12,494 nucleotides of DNA from a bacterium (lineage in GTDB: Bacteria > Zixibacteria > MSB-5A5 > GN15 > FEB-12): assembly GCA_030612965.1 (NCBI GenBank), contig JAUWMW010000045.1:1-12494 (forward strand), read 5' to 3'. A program made the position numbers and the translations under genes. This document shows, in pieces, positions 1-5,721 of the stretch (positions are counted from its first letter, which is position 1; each line of letters begins with the position of its first letter). The notes under the pieces are model-generated. The model was not told where the DNA came from. It saw nothing but the letters and a program-made list of their open reading frames with translations, and searched no databases.

Positions 1-11
1 TGCAGGTAAGA

Positions 12-37
12 GCCGTCAGGCAGAGACGCCTGACGGC
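12..37. repeat. Perfect 10-bp hairpin at the left edge
   Basis: GCCGTCAGGC (12-21) and its exact reverse complement GCCTGACGGC (28-37) flank a 6-nt loop. The hairpin lies about 140 nt downstream of the minus-strand PEGA gene. Read on the minus strand it is followed by TCTTACC, which is not a real U-tract, so it is at best a poor intrinsic terminator. It may instead be part of the dispersed repeat that begins 10 nt to its right. The pairing is seen directly; the role is inferred. Confidence 0.6.
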
Positions 38-47
38 ACAAGGAAAT

Positions 48-101
48 GAGATTGCCGCGCTCCCTACGGTCGCTCGCAATGACCGAAATGGGGGTTTTTC
101 G
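48..101. repeat. Dispersed repeat, copy 1 (GAGATTGCC...GCAATGACC type)
   Basis: This copy has the conserved blocks GAGATTGCCGCGC (48-60), CTCGCAATGACCGAAATG (73-90) and TTTTTCG (95-101). All three recur in the same order at 3370-3433, with the same 4-nt gap before the last block and a middle segment of 12 nt here against 22 nt there. ATTGC and GCAAT can pair, so the unit folds as an imperfect hairpin. From memory it resembles the small GTCATTGCGAG...GCAATCTC palindromic repeats scattered between genes in many bacterial genomes. It contains no coding sequence. Confidence 0.75.
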
Positions 102-175
102 ACAAGCCCTGATGACTCGCCACCACAAACAACTTCGATGACAAGACCCAGCGCTACGATCAGGCAGGCACTGCC

Positions 176-1288
176 TCACCAGTAGCGGAAGTGTACTTCC
201 CCTTCGGTATCGATTACGATGCGGACGTTGATCTCCCCCCCGTCGTTGAGGTCGGTTAGCAGGCGAAACTGTCTGAAGATCGGTTCAAGCTGGTCAAACG
301 TCGTGAACTTCTTGGACTGATTCGCGAACAGTTCTATTTCGAACCTTATACCTTGGCCGCGAGGGCAACTCAAAACGCGGCTCACTGTCATCGCCGGCAT
401 CTCCACATCAAGGTCATGAGCTTCAGGCAATCGCGCGAAACCAAACTCGACGGCGCGTCGATGCGATATGACTATGACTGTATCGGAGGTTAGGATACGA
501 ATAATCGGATCTACTCCACGCATACCGACAGCGGTATCATCCCAGATCGGGACTTCGTACCGACGACTCATGGCGTATAGTTCTCTCTTGCTCACATCCC
601 CCTCATAAATCTGAGCGGAATCGAACGGCGAACTATCCTCGGTAGGTCGTAGACGATGATAACGGCAAGCGGGCAACTCAATCTCGACCAGCACCGATAC
701 CGGGTCAGGTTGGCTTGGTGAGGTATCCAGTCCCCACAACTGAAGCAGGTGCAATTCGAGAAGCGTTGTCTCGGCCGGCGTAACGGTGACGGTGGTATCG
801 AATGAAAGGTCATTGTGCTCGATTCTGACGGTATGAACACCGGAAGGGACCAACGGCAGCGTCAGAGGAGCGCTCATCGTGACCCGGACGCCATCAAGGA
901 AAACCGTGACTCCGAAGATATCGGTAAGGATGGTTAGATCGCCCGGAACATTGTAGAACTTCATACCGCTGTCTGGTTGGCGTTCCACCTCGAGAGAAGC
1001 AATCAGCCGTATCTTCTTACGCAGGACCTGCCGCGGCGCTATAGCGACCTTGACCGTATTGGGTTGATACAATTCAGTGTACAAGGTGAGTTGATGTTCT
1101 CCGACCGACAGCGTACAAAGCGCCGGTGTTTGGAACAACTGCTCATGGTTGCCGTCAATAATGAGGTGCGCGTTGGGTGGGTCGCTTTCCACATAAAGGT
1201 AACCGACCTCGTTTTCAGCACGACCAACGTCGCCCAGGAGCACCACGCAGGCGAGCAACGTTCCCATGTACTTCCACAACTGCCACAT
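176..1288 (-). CDS. Secreted protein with two PEGA domains
   Basis: The 370-residue product starts with a signal peptide (hydrophobic about 9-20, likely cleavage near GRA-E at 24/25), so it acts outside the cytoplasm. Residues about 29-95 and 117-183 are two PEGA-type beta domains: each opens with a hydrophobic strand, continues with a V/I-x-hydrophobic-DG turn (IIDG near 43-46, FLDG near 130-133), and closes with a G-x-H-x-hydrophobic strand (GEHQLTL, GVHTVRI). PEGA domains are common in surface-associated proteins and are thought to bind cell-envelope polymers. Residues about 195-370 form a domain I do not recognise; its end, with the pattern VRIVIDTEGEV, weakly recalls TonB-C-like strands. 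AGGTGT sits directly before this ATG, a short-spaced ribosome site, so the exact start is less certain. It lies 63 nt downstream of the TPR gene on the same strand and is probably co-transcribed with it. Confidence 0.8.
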   Translation of the reverse strand: MWQLWKYMGTLLACVVLLGDVGRAENEVGYLYVESDPPNAHLIIDGNHEQLFQTPALCTLSVGEHQLTLYTELYQPNTVKVAIAPRQVLRKKIRLIASLEVERQPDSGMKFYNVPGDLTILTDIFGVTVFLDGVRVTMSAPLTLPLVPSGVHTVRIEHNDLSFDTTVTVTPAETTLLELHLLQLWGLDTSPSQPDPVSVLVEIELPACRYHRLRPTEDSSPFDSAQIYEGDVSKRELYAMSRRYEVPIWDDTAVGMRGVDPIIRILTSDTVIVISHRRAVEFGFARLPEAHDLDVEMPAMTVSRVLSCPRGQGIRFEIELFANQSKKFTTFDQLEPIFRQFRLLTDLNDGGEINVRIVIDTEGEVHFRYW

Positions 1289-1351
1289 ACACCTAATGAA
1301 AGCGGATAACGGGTGGATGCTTCAACAAAAAACTGCGCCGTAGCGATCGGG

Positions 1352-2329
1352 CTACGGTTCGTCTCTAGCCGGACTTGGGTCCAACTGCTGCTGGGAGAGG
1401 ACTTCGAGCATTTTGAAACCGAGCGTGGAGTCAATAGCGAAAAGATGTTTCAGTATCCGGTCTGAATCTTCGGCCCTTCCGTCAAGAGCGAAAGCCGTAC
1501 CGAGGCCGATCCAGGCCGGAAAGAATGAACTGTCGGCCGTGGCAATAACCTCGAACTGTTCGGCAGCGGCGCTGAACTGTTTGTCGGCGAGATAGAGCAT
1601 TGCCAATGCCTGGCGACATACTTGAAAGTCAGGATGGCGCGACAGCGCTTCCACAAACGACTCCGCCGCTTCCCAGGTCTTGCCCAGACGGTTCTGAACC
1701 GTCCCTAGTCGGTAGTACAACTCGGCCGGTCGGCCGCCGGATGCGGCGGACAACTGGTAGTAGAACTCGGCGCTGTCGTAACTTTGGCTGGCGGCGAAAC
1801 AGTTGCCGAGACTGTACGGAATGATCGCGTTTCGCCCGTCGAGGGCCAAGGCGGTGCGCAGTAACGGCAAGGCCAAACCGATCCGTCCCACCTTAGTGTA
1901 TTCCTGGCCGAGGTTGGTCAGGTATAATTCGTTGGTGGAATCAAGAGCCACAGCTTTCTCGAAATACGGAATCGCCTCACCACTGTTGCCCGTATTGGAA
2001 AACACGGCGCCGAGGTTGTTACACACTTGCGCATCGGTCGGATTCATCTTGAAGGCTCGCTCAAGAAAGACCCTGGCTTGCTTCTGGTCATCTAGTCGAG
2101 AGTAGATGCGCCCGAGATTTCTGACGGCAATGAGATTGTCAGTATCCAGTCGAAGAGCATTTTGATATTCGGCCAGCGCCCCCTCGTGATCACCTTTGGC
2201 CAACAGATCGGCACCGGCCTTAAGGTAGGTCTCGAGCGAATCCACCGCGAGGACAGAGCAGGAGATTAGCAGCACCGCTGAAATCACGGCAAGCCCGATA
2301 CGAAGTTTATCCATCTGGCGTCTCATCAT
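1352..2329 (-). CDS. Exported TPR-repeat protein (eight tandem TPRs)
   Basis: The 325-residue protein consists of an N-terminal export signal and eight TPR units with no gaps: residues 32-65, 66-99, 100-133, 134-167, 168-201, 202-235, 236-269 and 270-303, each exactly 34 residues, then a 22-residue tail. Units show the usual small residue at position 8 (NLG, RLG, GLG) and Ala near 20. TPR solenoids are protein-protein interaction scaffolds; the partner is unknown. The signal segment holds both a lipobox-like L21-I-S-C24 and a signal-peptidase-I-like V-L-A28, so lipoprotein or soluble periplasmic protein are both possible. Two ATG codons are adjacent (2329 and 2326); AAGGTC 6-7 nt upstream serves either. 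It lies between rex and the PEGA gene on the same strand, 170 nt after rex, so a separate transcript for the TPR-PEGA pair is possible. Confidence 0.85.
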   Translation of the reverse strand: MMRRQMDKLRIGLAVISAVLLISCSVLAVDSLETYLKAGADLLAKGDHEGALAEYQNALRLDTDNLIAVRNLGRIYSRLDDQKQARVFLERAFKMNPTDAQVCNNLGAVFSNTGNSGEAIPYFEKAVALDSTNELYLTNLGQEYTKVGRIGLALPLLRTALALDGRNAIIPYSLGNCFAASQSYDSAEFYYQLSAASGGRPAELYYRLGTVQNRLGKTWEAAESFVEALSRHPDFQVCRQALAMLYLADKQFSAAAEQFEVIATADSSFFPAWIGLGTAFALDGRAEDSDRILKHLFAIDSTLGFKMLEVLSQQQLDPSPARDEP

Positions 2330-2417
2330 CTGTTGACCTTATACCCGCCGGTCGTCCCTGGGATTCAATCTTGTCCGACTCTAACCAAAACCCGGGAACA
2401 TCTACCGTATAATTACA

Positions 2418-2441
2418 GACGGCCCGCTCTCGCGAGCCGTC
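2418..2441. repeat. Hairpin between rex and the TPR gene
   Basis: GACGGC (2418-2423) pairs with GCCGTC (2436-2441), and the loop contains the self-complementary CTCGCGAG. It sits downstream of the rex stop codon and upstream of the TPR gene. No U-tract follows on the minus strand, so it is not a standard intrinsic terminator; attenuation or mRNA 3'-end protection are possible roles. Confidence 0.45.
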
Positions 2442-2446
2442 AGCCC

Positions 2447-2466
2447 TTAAGCGCAAAGACGCTTAA
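2447..2466. repeat. 7-bp hairpin just downstream of rex
   Basis: TTAAGCG (2447-2453) and CGCTTAA (2460-2466) form a perfect 7-bp stem around the loop CAAAGA, about 34 nt after the rex stop codon. On the minus strand a short U stretch precedes the stem and AGGG follows it, so polarity is wrong for a classical rho-independent terminator. Together with the hairpin at 2418-2441 it may mark the end of the rex message. The pairing is seen directly; the function is inferred. Confidence 0.45.
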
Positions 2467-2499
2467 AAGAGGTACCCACCGCTCCATCCCTGAAGCGGC

Positions 2500-3174
2500 T
2501 TAATCTTTGCCGACTCCTTTCGGTGAATGGTTGTTCACCATCGCAAAAGAGAGATACTCAAGCTCCATCTCCATGTTCTCGTTGCGCACATGGACGCCAG
2601 ACGGCACCTTCAGATTGACTGGGGCGAAATTCAGGATCGCCTTCACCTCCGCCTTGACGACGTCGTCCACGATATACTGTGCTACTGTTGCCGGTACCGC
2701 AACAATAACCATTTCTATGTGGTCATCCTGTAGTTCAGTCCGCAGGTTTTTGATATCCGAGACGATTATGCCCTTATGGTTCGAGCCGATTTTCCGCTGA
2801 TCATTATCGAAGAGCTTAACAATGTGGAAGCCCTGCTTGATGAACTCCTTGTAGCTGACCAATGCCGAACCGATATTACCAATACCCACCAAGGCTACCC
2901 GCCAAACTCGGTCAATGCCCAGAATCTTGGATACTTTGGCCTTGAGTTCGGCCACCGGATAACCCAGTCCACGGGTGCCGAAAGAGCCGAAGAACGAAAG
3001 GTCTTTGCGCACCTGGGACGGCGTAAGTTTTTCTCGTTTAGCCAGTTCCTTGGACGAAACGGTCTCGAAGTTCTCTCTCTCCAAAAGAGACAAGGTACGG
3101 AAATACCGAGAGAGCCGGTGAATTGTCGATTCCGAAATCCTCTTTCTGGCTGTGACCCCCGAAGGGATATCCAT
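2500..3174 (-). CDS. rex: Redox-sensing transcriptional repressor Rex
   Basis: Rex is a dimeric cytoplasmic repressor that binds DNA when the NADH/NAD ratio is low and is released by NADH, controlling fermentative and respiratory genes. This 224-residue product has the family layout: a winged-helix region (about 11-75) with the recognition stretch TPSQVRKDLSFFGSFG and the following RGLGYPV, a Rossmann domain with GIGNIG at 97-102 and an acidic residue in LFDND (about 121-125) at the expected ribose-binding strand end, the NFAPV segment, and a C-terminal helix (about 205-213) of the kind that is domain-swapped in Rex dimers. The ATG at 3174 is chosen over an in-frame TTG at 3198 because AGGAG lies 5 nt before it and the length fits the family. 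A promoter and Rex operator stand just upstream, indicating autoregulation. It is the first gene of the leftward group. Confidence 0.95.
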   Translation of the reverse strand: MDIPSGVTARKRISESTIHRLSRYFRTLSLLERENFETVSSKELAKREKLTPSQVRKDLSFFGSFGTRGLGYPVAELKAKVSKILGIDRVWRVALVGIGNIGSALVSYKEFIKQGFHIVKLFDNDQRKIGSNHKGIIVSDIKNLRTELQDDHIEMVIVAVPATVAQYIVDDVVKAEVKAILNFAPVNLKVPSGVHVRNENMEMELEYLSFAMVNNHSPKGVGKD

Positions 3175-3179
3175 CGAGT

Positions 3180-3184
3180 CTCCT
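3180..3184 (-). promoter_or_regulatory. Ribosome binding site deciding the rex start
   Basis: AGGAG on the minus strand ends 5 nt before the ATG at 3174. The in-frame TTG at 3198 has no such motif and lies inside the predicted leader, so this site supports the shorter protein. Confidence 0.7.
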
Positions 3185-3213
3185 AAATCAATCACCAATC
3201 CAATTCAATACTC

Positions 3214-3231
3214 ATGTGAAATGCTTCACAA
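3214..3231 (-). promoter_or_regulatory. Rex operator in the rex promoter
   Basis: On the minus strand the site reads TTGTGAAGCATTTCACAT. It matches the known Rex box (TTGTGAA-N4-TTCACAA) at all but the last position, with a perfect TGTGAA/TTCACA palindrome at 3215-3230. It begins about 7 nt after the -10 element, so bound Rex would cover the transcription start. The match is seen directly, the consensus is established, and autoregulation is inferred. Confidence 0.85.
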
Positions 3232-3237
3232 TTTATA

Positions 3238-3266
3238 ATAATACATTTACCCTTATCGTCTGTCAA
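3238..3266 (-). promoter_or_regulatory. Sigma70-type promoter of rex
   Basis: The minus strand has a perfect -35 TTGACA (3261-3266), a 17-nt spacer, and -10 TATTAT (3238-3243, 5 of 6 to TATAAT). The predicted start is near 3231, giving a leader of about 55 nt before the rex ATG. It is the best promoter in the window and directly abuts the Rex operator. Confidence 0.8.
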
Positions 3267-3369
3267 GGCAATAATTTTCGGGCTTCCTCTCACATTCTCT
3301 AATTAAGAGACACATAACAACTTACGGCGTACGGGCGGCAATCTCAATTCGTTGGTAGACAGCGGGAGA

Positions 3370-3433
3370 GAGATTGCCGCGCCCCGGAAAGAACCGCTTA
3401 TGGCCTCGCAATGACCGAAATGTCTCTTTTTCG
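3370..3433. repeat. Dispersed repeat, copy 2
   Basis: Blocks GAGATTGCCGCGC (3370-3382), CTCGCAATGACCGAAATG (3405-3422) and TTTTTCG (3427-3433) are identical to those at 48-101; the middle differs in length and sequence (22 against 12 nt). The first 11 bases also occur inverted at 3335-3345, allowing an 11-bp stem with a 24-nt loop that copy 1 lacks. Conserved ends with a free middle suggest selection or recent dispersal of the termini. Confidence 0.75.
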
Positions 3434-3476
3434 CCAGCCTGCCAAGGCCATCAGCGGTGTCCTGAGATGATGCCGC

Positions 3477-3505
3477 TTGACTACCGGGGACATGGACAGC
3501 ATATT
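3477..3505 (+). promoter_or_regulatory. Candidate promoter for the FlgD-Ig-like gene
   Basis: TTGACT (3477-3482, 5 of 6 to the -35 consensus) is followed after 17 nt by CATATT (3500-3505, 4 of 6 to the -10 consensus). The start would fall near 3512, leaving a short leader with GAGGTG (3518-3523) as ribosome site for the ATG at 3529. Spacing is good and the -10 is mediocre. Confidence 0.5.
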
Positions 3506-3528
3506 GCGTCCATTCGCGAGGTGATAGC

Positions 3529-4122
3529 ATGCAGAGTCAGAAATACCGATCTCAGGAAATAGGCGTACCCCGGTGGATGACCGGCGCACGAGTTGTGGTG
3601 CTGTTGGTAGCGTCTCTGATGTGGCTGATGTTGTTCACCTTGCGTGGTTGCACTGATTGGGAGAAGTTTAACCCGACAGGCACTTTGCATCATCACACAC
3701 CACGAGCGACGGGCATGTGGCTGACCGACAAAAGCACTATAACAGGCACCTGGGGTAGCCCGGTTGATTCGATTGTAGCTTACCCCAACCCTTCCGTTCC
3801 ACCGATTAACATCGATTTTGAGGTGCCGCCACATCCGGGGCGCGTAACGCTCTGGCTGGTGCGCGCCCTTGGTCCTGGCGAGTCTGCCTCGGACCTGGTT
3901 GTAAGGGGCGGCGCTGATGTTCTCTCATCAGACGGCGCTCCCGTGAAGGTGCTGGTGGACGATGACCGGGAGGCTGGGCACTACGTCATCGAGTGGGGCG
4001 GTGATACCTCTGCCGGTACAGCCGCCCCCAGGGGTTTCTATCGCATCTGGCTGGCGGTGGGAGAGGAGATTACTTTTACTGATATTTTCGTCGGCGACAA
4101 CCTCCATGAGTATCCACGTTGA
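3529..4122 (+). CDS. Membrane-anchored protein with a single FlgD-like Ig domain
   Basis: The 197-residue protein has a charged N-terminus, a hydrophobic segment at about 21-38 ending L-R-G-C41, and a soluble part from there on. The segment may be an uncleaved anchor or a lipoprotein signal, although Arg two residues before Cys41 is unusual for a lipobox. Residues about 80-190 follow the FlgD Ig-like / T9SS C-terminal-like pattern: YPNP (85-88), I-x-F-x-V-P (95-100), a V-x-L strand, then AGHYVIEWGGD (149-159) and GFYRIWLAVG (169-178). Such domains usually end very long secreted proteins, where they serve in assembly or sorting, so one on a short anchor is unusual. GAGGTG 5 nt before the ATG fixes the start. 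The barrel gene follows 69 nt downstream on the same strand and may be its partner. The specific function is unknown. Confidence 0.75.
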   Translation: MQSQKYRSQEIGVPRWMTGARVVVLLVASLMWLMLFTLRGCTDWEKFNPTGTLHHHTPRATGMWLTDKSTITGTWGSPVDSIVAYPNPSVPPINIDFEVPPHPGRVTLWLVRALGPGESASDLVVRGGADVLSSDGAPVKVLVDDDREAGHYVIEWGGDTSAGTAAPRGFYRIWLAVGEEITFTDIFVGDNLHEYPR

Positions 4123-4191
4123 GAACAGTTCCGCAGAACATTCTTGCCGCTGATCGAGGTTGGTCCAACCAGACTACTGATGGAGGTTCGC

Positions 4192-4713
4192 ATGATCGCT
4201 AAGCTGAAGAGACGCCTGAACACCGTTATCTGGCTGCTGTCGCTGGTCTTTTTCATCGCCGACAAACCGGCAGCAGAGACCACTCCCCACGCCGGCATGG
4301 TTGGTCTAACGGCGTCATGGCAGAGTGGACAGACCGATATCGGGTTTCCCGTTTGGGCCTCGAAGAAACTGGTGGTAACCCCGTCGCTGAGTGTTGTCCA
4401 TGTGAGCAATTTCGCCACCGATGTCGGCTTTGTGCTGGCGGTGCGGATCAATCACGGCAGTGACAAAGCTGTTCCTTATTACGGAATTCGCGCCGGCGCT
4501 TTGCATCGATCGCCCTATGAGGGGAAAGCTCTGACCGATTATCTCGTTGGCGGTATGTTTGGCGGCGAGTGTTTCTTGCAGGATCACTTCAGTGTAGGTG
4601 TTGAGGCTCAGGTGAATGTTGTGTTCTCCGATGAGCATTCTTACTTGTTCGGTAATCCTAACGGAACCAATATCAACACCGCTGCGGCTGTGATGGCTAC
4701 GTTCTATTTCTGA
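4192..4713 (+). CDS. Small putative outer-membrane beta-barrel protein
   Basis: The 173-residue product has a basic, hydrophobic signal peptide (about 1-28, likely cut near PAA-E) and a mature part of about 145 residues. This part alternates short amphipathic strands with Gly-rich turns (for example VGLTASWQSG, PYYGIRAGALHR, FSVGVEAQVNVVF) and ends in Phe-Tyr-Phe, the C-terminal aromatic typical of barrels handled by the BAM complex. The size fits an eight-stranded OmpX/OmpA-barrel type. I do not recognise a specific family. The ATG at 4192 is preferred over an upstream in-frame TTG at 4144 because GGAGG (4182-4186) lies 5 nt before it and the signal peptide then starts correctly. It is probably co-transcribed with the FlgD-Ig-like gene upstream. 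Confidence 0.7.
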   Translation: MIAKLKRRLNTVIWLLSLVFFIADKPAAETTPHAGMVGLTASWQSGQTDIGFPVWASKKLVVTPSLSVVHVSNFATDVGFVLAVRINHGSDKAVPYYGIRAGALHRSPYEGKALTDYLVGGMFGGECFLQDHFSVGVEAQVNVVFSDEHSYLFGNPNGTNINTAAAVMATFYF

Positions 4714-4743
4714 GTGTCGTCGCTGGATCAGCCCTTAAAAGAG

Positions 4744-4773
4744 TTGACCGAAGGTGGTCTGTTTGCGTAGATA
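4744..4773 (+). promoter_or_regulatory. Weak candidate promoter before htpX
   Basis: TTGACC (4744-4749, 5 of 6) is followed after 18 nt by TAGATA (4768-4773, only 3 of 6). It lies in the 78-nt gap before htpX and would give a short leader. The -35 is good and the -10 poor, so read-through from the barrel gene is equally possible. Confidence 0.3.
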
Positions 4774-4791
4774 TAGAGAACGAGAGTTGAG

Positions 4792-5667
4792 ATGAATAGC
4801 CTTAAGATCATATTTCTGATGCTCGCCCTGATGGTGGTATTCATGGGGGTGGGGTATCTGGTGGGCGGTCGGGCTGGGATGATTCTGGCGTTCATGCTGG
4901 CCTGTGTCATGAACTTCGTCACCTACTGGTTTTCGGACAAGATGGTGCTGAGAATGTACCGAGCGCGGGAGATCACCGAAGCCGACCATCCGCGTTTCTA
5001 CCGCGTGGTAAAACAGGTCACAACGCAGGCGATGATACCGATGCCGAAGGTGTACATTGTTCCGTCCAAGGCGCCCAACGCTTTTGCTACCGGTCGCAAC
5101 TTGGAACATGCCGCCGTAGCGGTTACTGAAGGACTTCTCGGCTTGCTCAACGAGGATGAGTTGGAGGGTGTGATCGGGCATGAGATCGCGCACATAATGA
5201 ACAAGGACATGCTTATAGGAACCATTGCCGCCACCTTTGCCGGAGCGATCGGCATCCTTGCCTCCATCGCCCGATGGGGCGCTATCTTTGGTGGTTACGG
5301 CCGGAGCGATGGCAACCGGGGCGGTGGAATTGGTCTCTTGATTGCAGCTATAGTTGCGCCGCTGGTAGCAATGGTCATTCAGATGGCCATCTCTCGCCAG
5401 CGCGAATACAAGGCGGACCGGCAGAGTGGGCAGATCACCGGCAAACCGTTGGCCCTGGCCTCGGCCCTGGGCAAACTGCACCGCGCGCCTATTCGTATGA
5501 ATCTCGACCGACAACCGGCTACGGCCAATCTGATGATCATTAATCCGCTCTCCGGGAAGGGTATGTCATCCCTTTTTTCGACTCATCCGCCGGTGGAGAA
5601 ACGAATCGAGAAACTCAACGAACTGGTTAAGGAGTTGCCCTACCAACAGGGATATGCAAGGATCTGA
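4792..5667 (+). CDS. htpX: HtpX-type membrane zinc metalloprotease (M48)
   Basis: HtpX is an inner-membrane endopeptidase that cuts misfolded or surplus membrane proteins, partnering FtsH in membrane quality control. The 291-residue length is typical. Two hydrophobic segments occupy about 4-22 and 28-46; the zinc motif HEIAH is at 130-134 with the following KD; two further hydrophobic stretches lie at about 141-161 and 179-200; the third zinc ligand is E205 in SRQREYKAD, the M48B signature. The usual small residue after that motif (ADxxGA) reads D-R-Q-S-G-Q here, a minor deviation. The family's THPP-x-x-x-R-I segment is also present near the C-terminus. The ribosome site is weak (GAGAG, 5 nt before ATG). 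The CNNM/CorC gene follows 54 nt downstream on the same strand, giving a membrane-maintenance context. Confidence 0.93.
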   Translation: MNSLKIIFLMLALMVVFMGVGYLVGGRAGMILAFMLACVMNFVTYWFSDKMVLRMYRAREITEADHPRFYRVVKQVTTQAMIPMPKVYIVPSKAPNAFATGRNLEHAAVAVTEGLLGLLNEDELEGVIGHEIAHIMNKDMLIGTIAATFAGAIGILASIARWGAIFGGYGRSDGNRGGGIGLLIAAIVAPLVAMVIQMAISRQREYKADRQSGQITGKPLALASALGKLHRAPIRMNLDRQPATANLMIINPLSGKGMSSLFSTHPPVEKRIEKLNELVKELPYQQGYARI

Positions 5668-5721
5668 TCAAGGCGACATAGCTAAGCCCCGCCAAACAGG
5701 TGTTCGGCGGAGGGTAAGAGT

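Larger units (their letters stand above)
3175..3528. other. Divergent intergenic region between rex and the FlgD-Ig-like gene
   Basis: This 354-nt stretch has no supported gene. From left to right it holds the rex ribosome site, the Rex operator, the rex promoter, an inverted repeat pair GCGGCAATCTC (3335-3345) / GAGATTGCCGC (3370-3380), the second copy of the dispersed repeat (3370-3433), and a candidate rightward promoter (3477-3505). The repeat thus sits between two divergent promoters. Confidence 0.7.

Noticed and set aside
1039..1434. Minus-strand frame bridging the end of the TPR gene and the start of the PEGA gene, first thought to be a frameshifted fusion
   Set aside because: Both flanking genes are complete with their own starts, stops and signal peptides, and the bridging product has Cys/Ser/Arg-rich composition without domains.
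3175..3198. Longer Rex starting at an in-frame TTG (3198)
   Set aside because: The ATG at 3174 has AGGAG at 5 nt and gives the usual family N-terminus; the TTG lies in the leader without a ribosome site.
4144..4191. Longer barrel protein starting at TTG (4144)
   Set aside because: It would put 16 extra residues before the signal peptide; the ATG at 4192 has GGAGG at ideal spacing.
4735..5514. Long open frame of 259 codons on the minus strand
   Set aside because: It lies opposite htpX, its product is rich in His/Gln/Arg with no domain pattern, and the plus-strand gene is unmistakable. It is a shadow of codon use.
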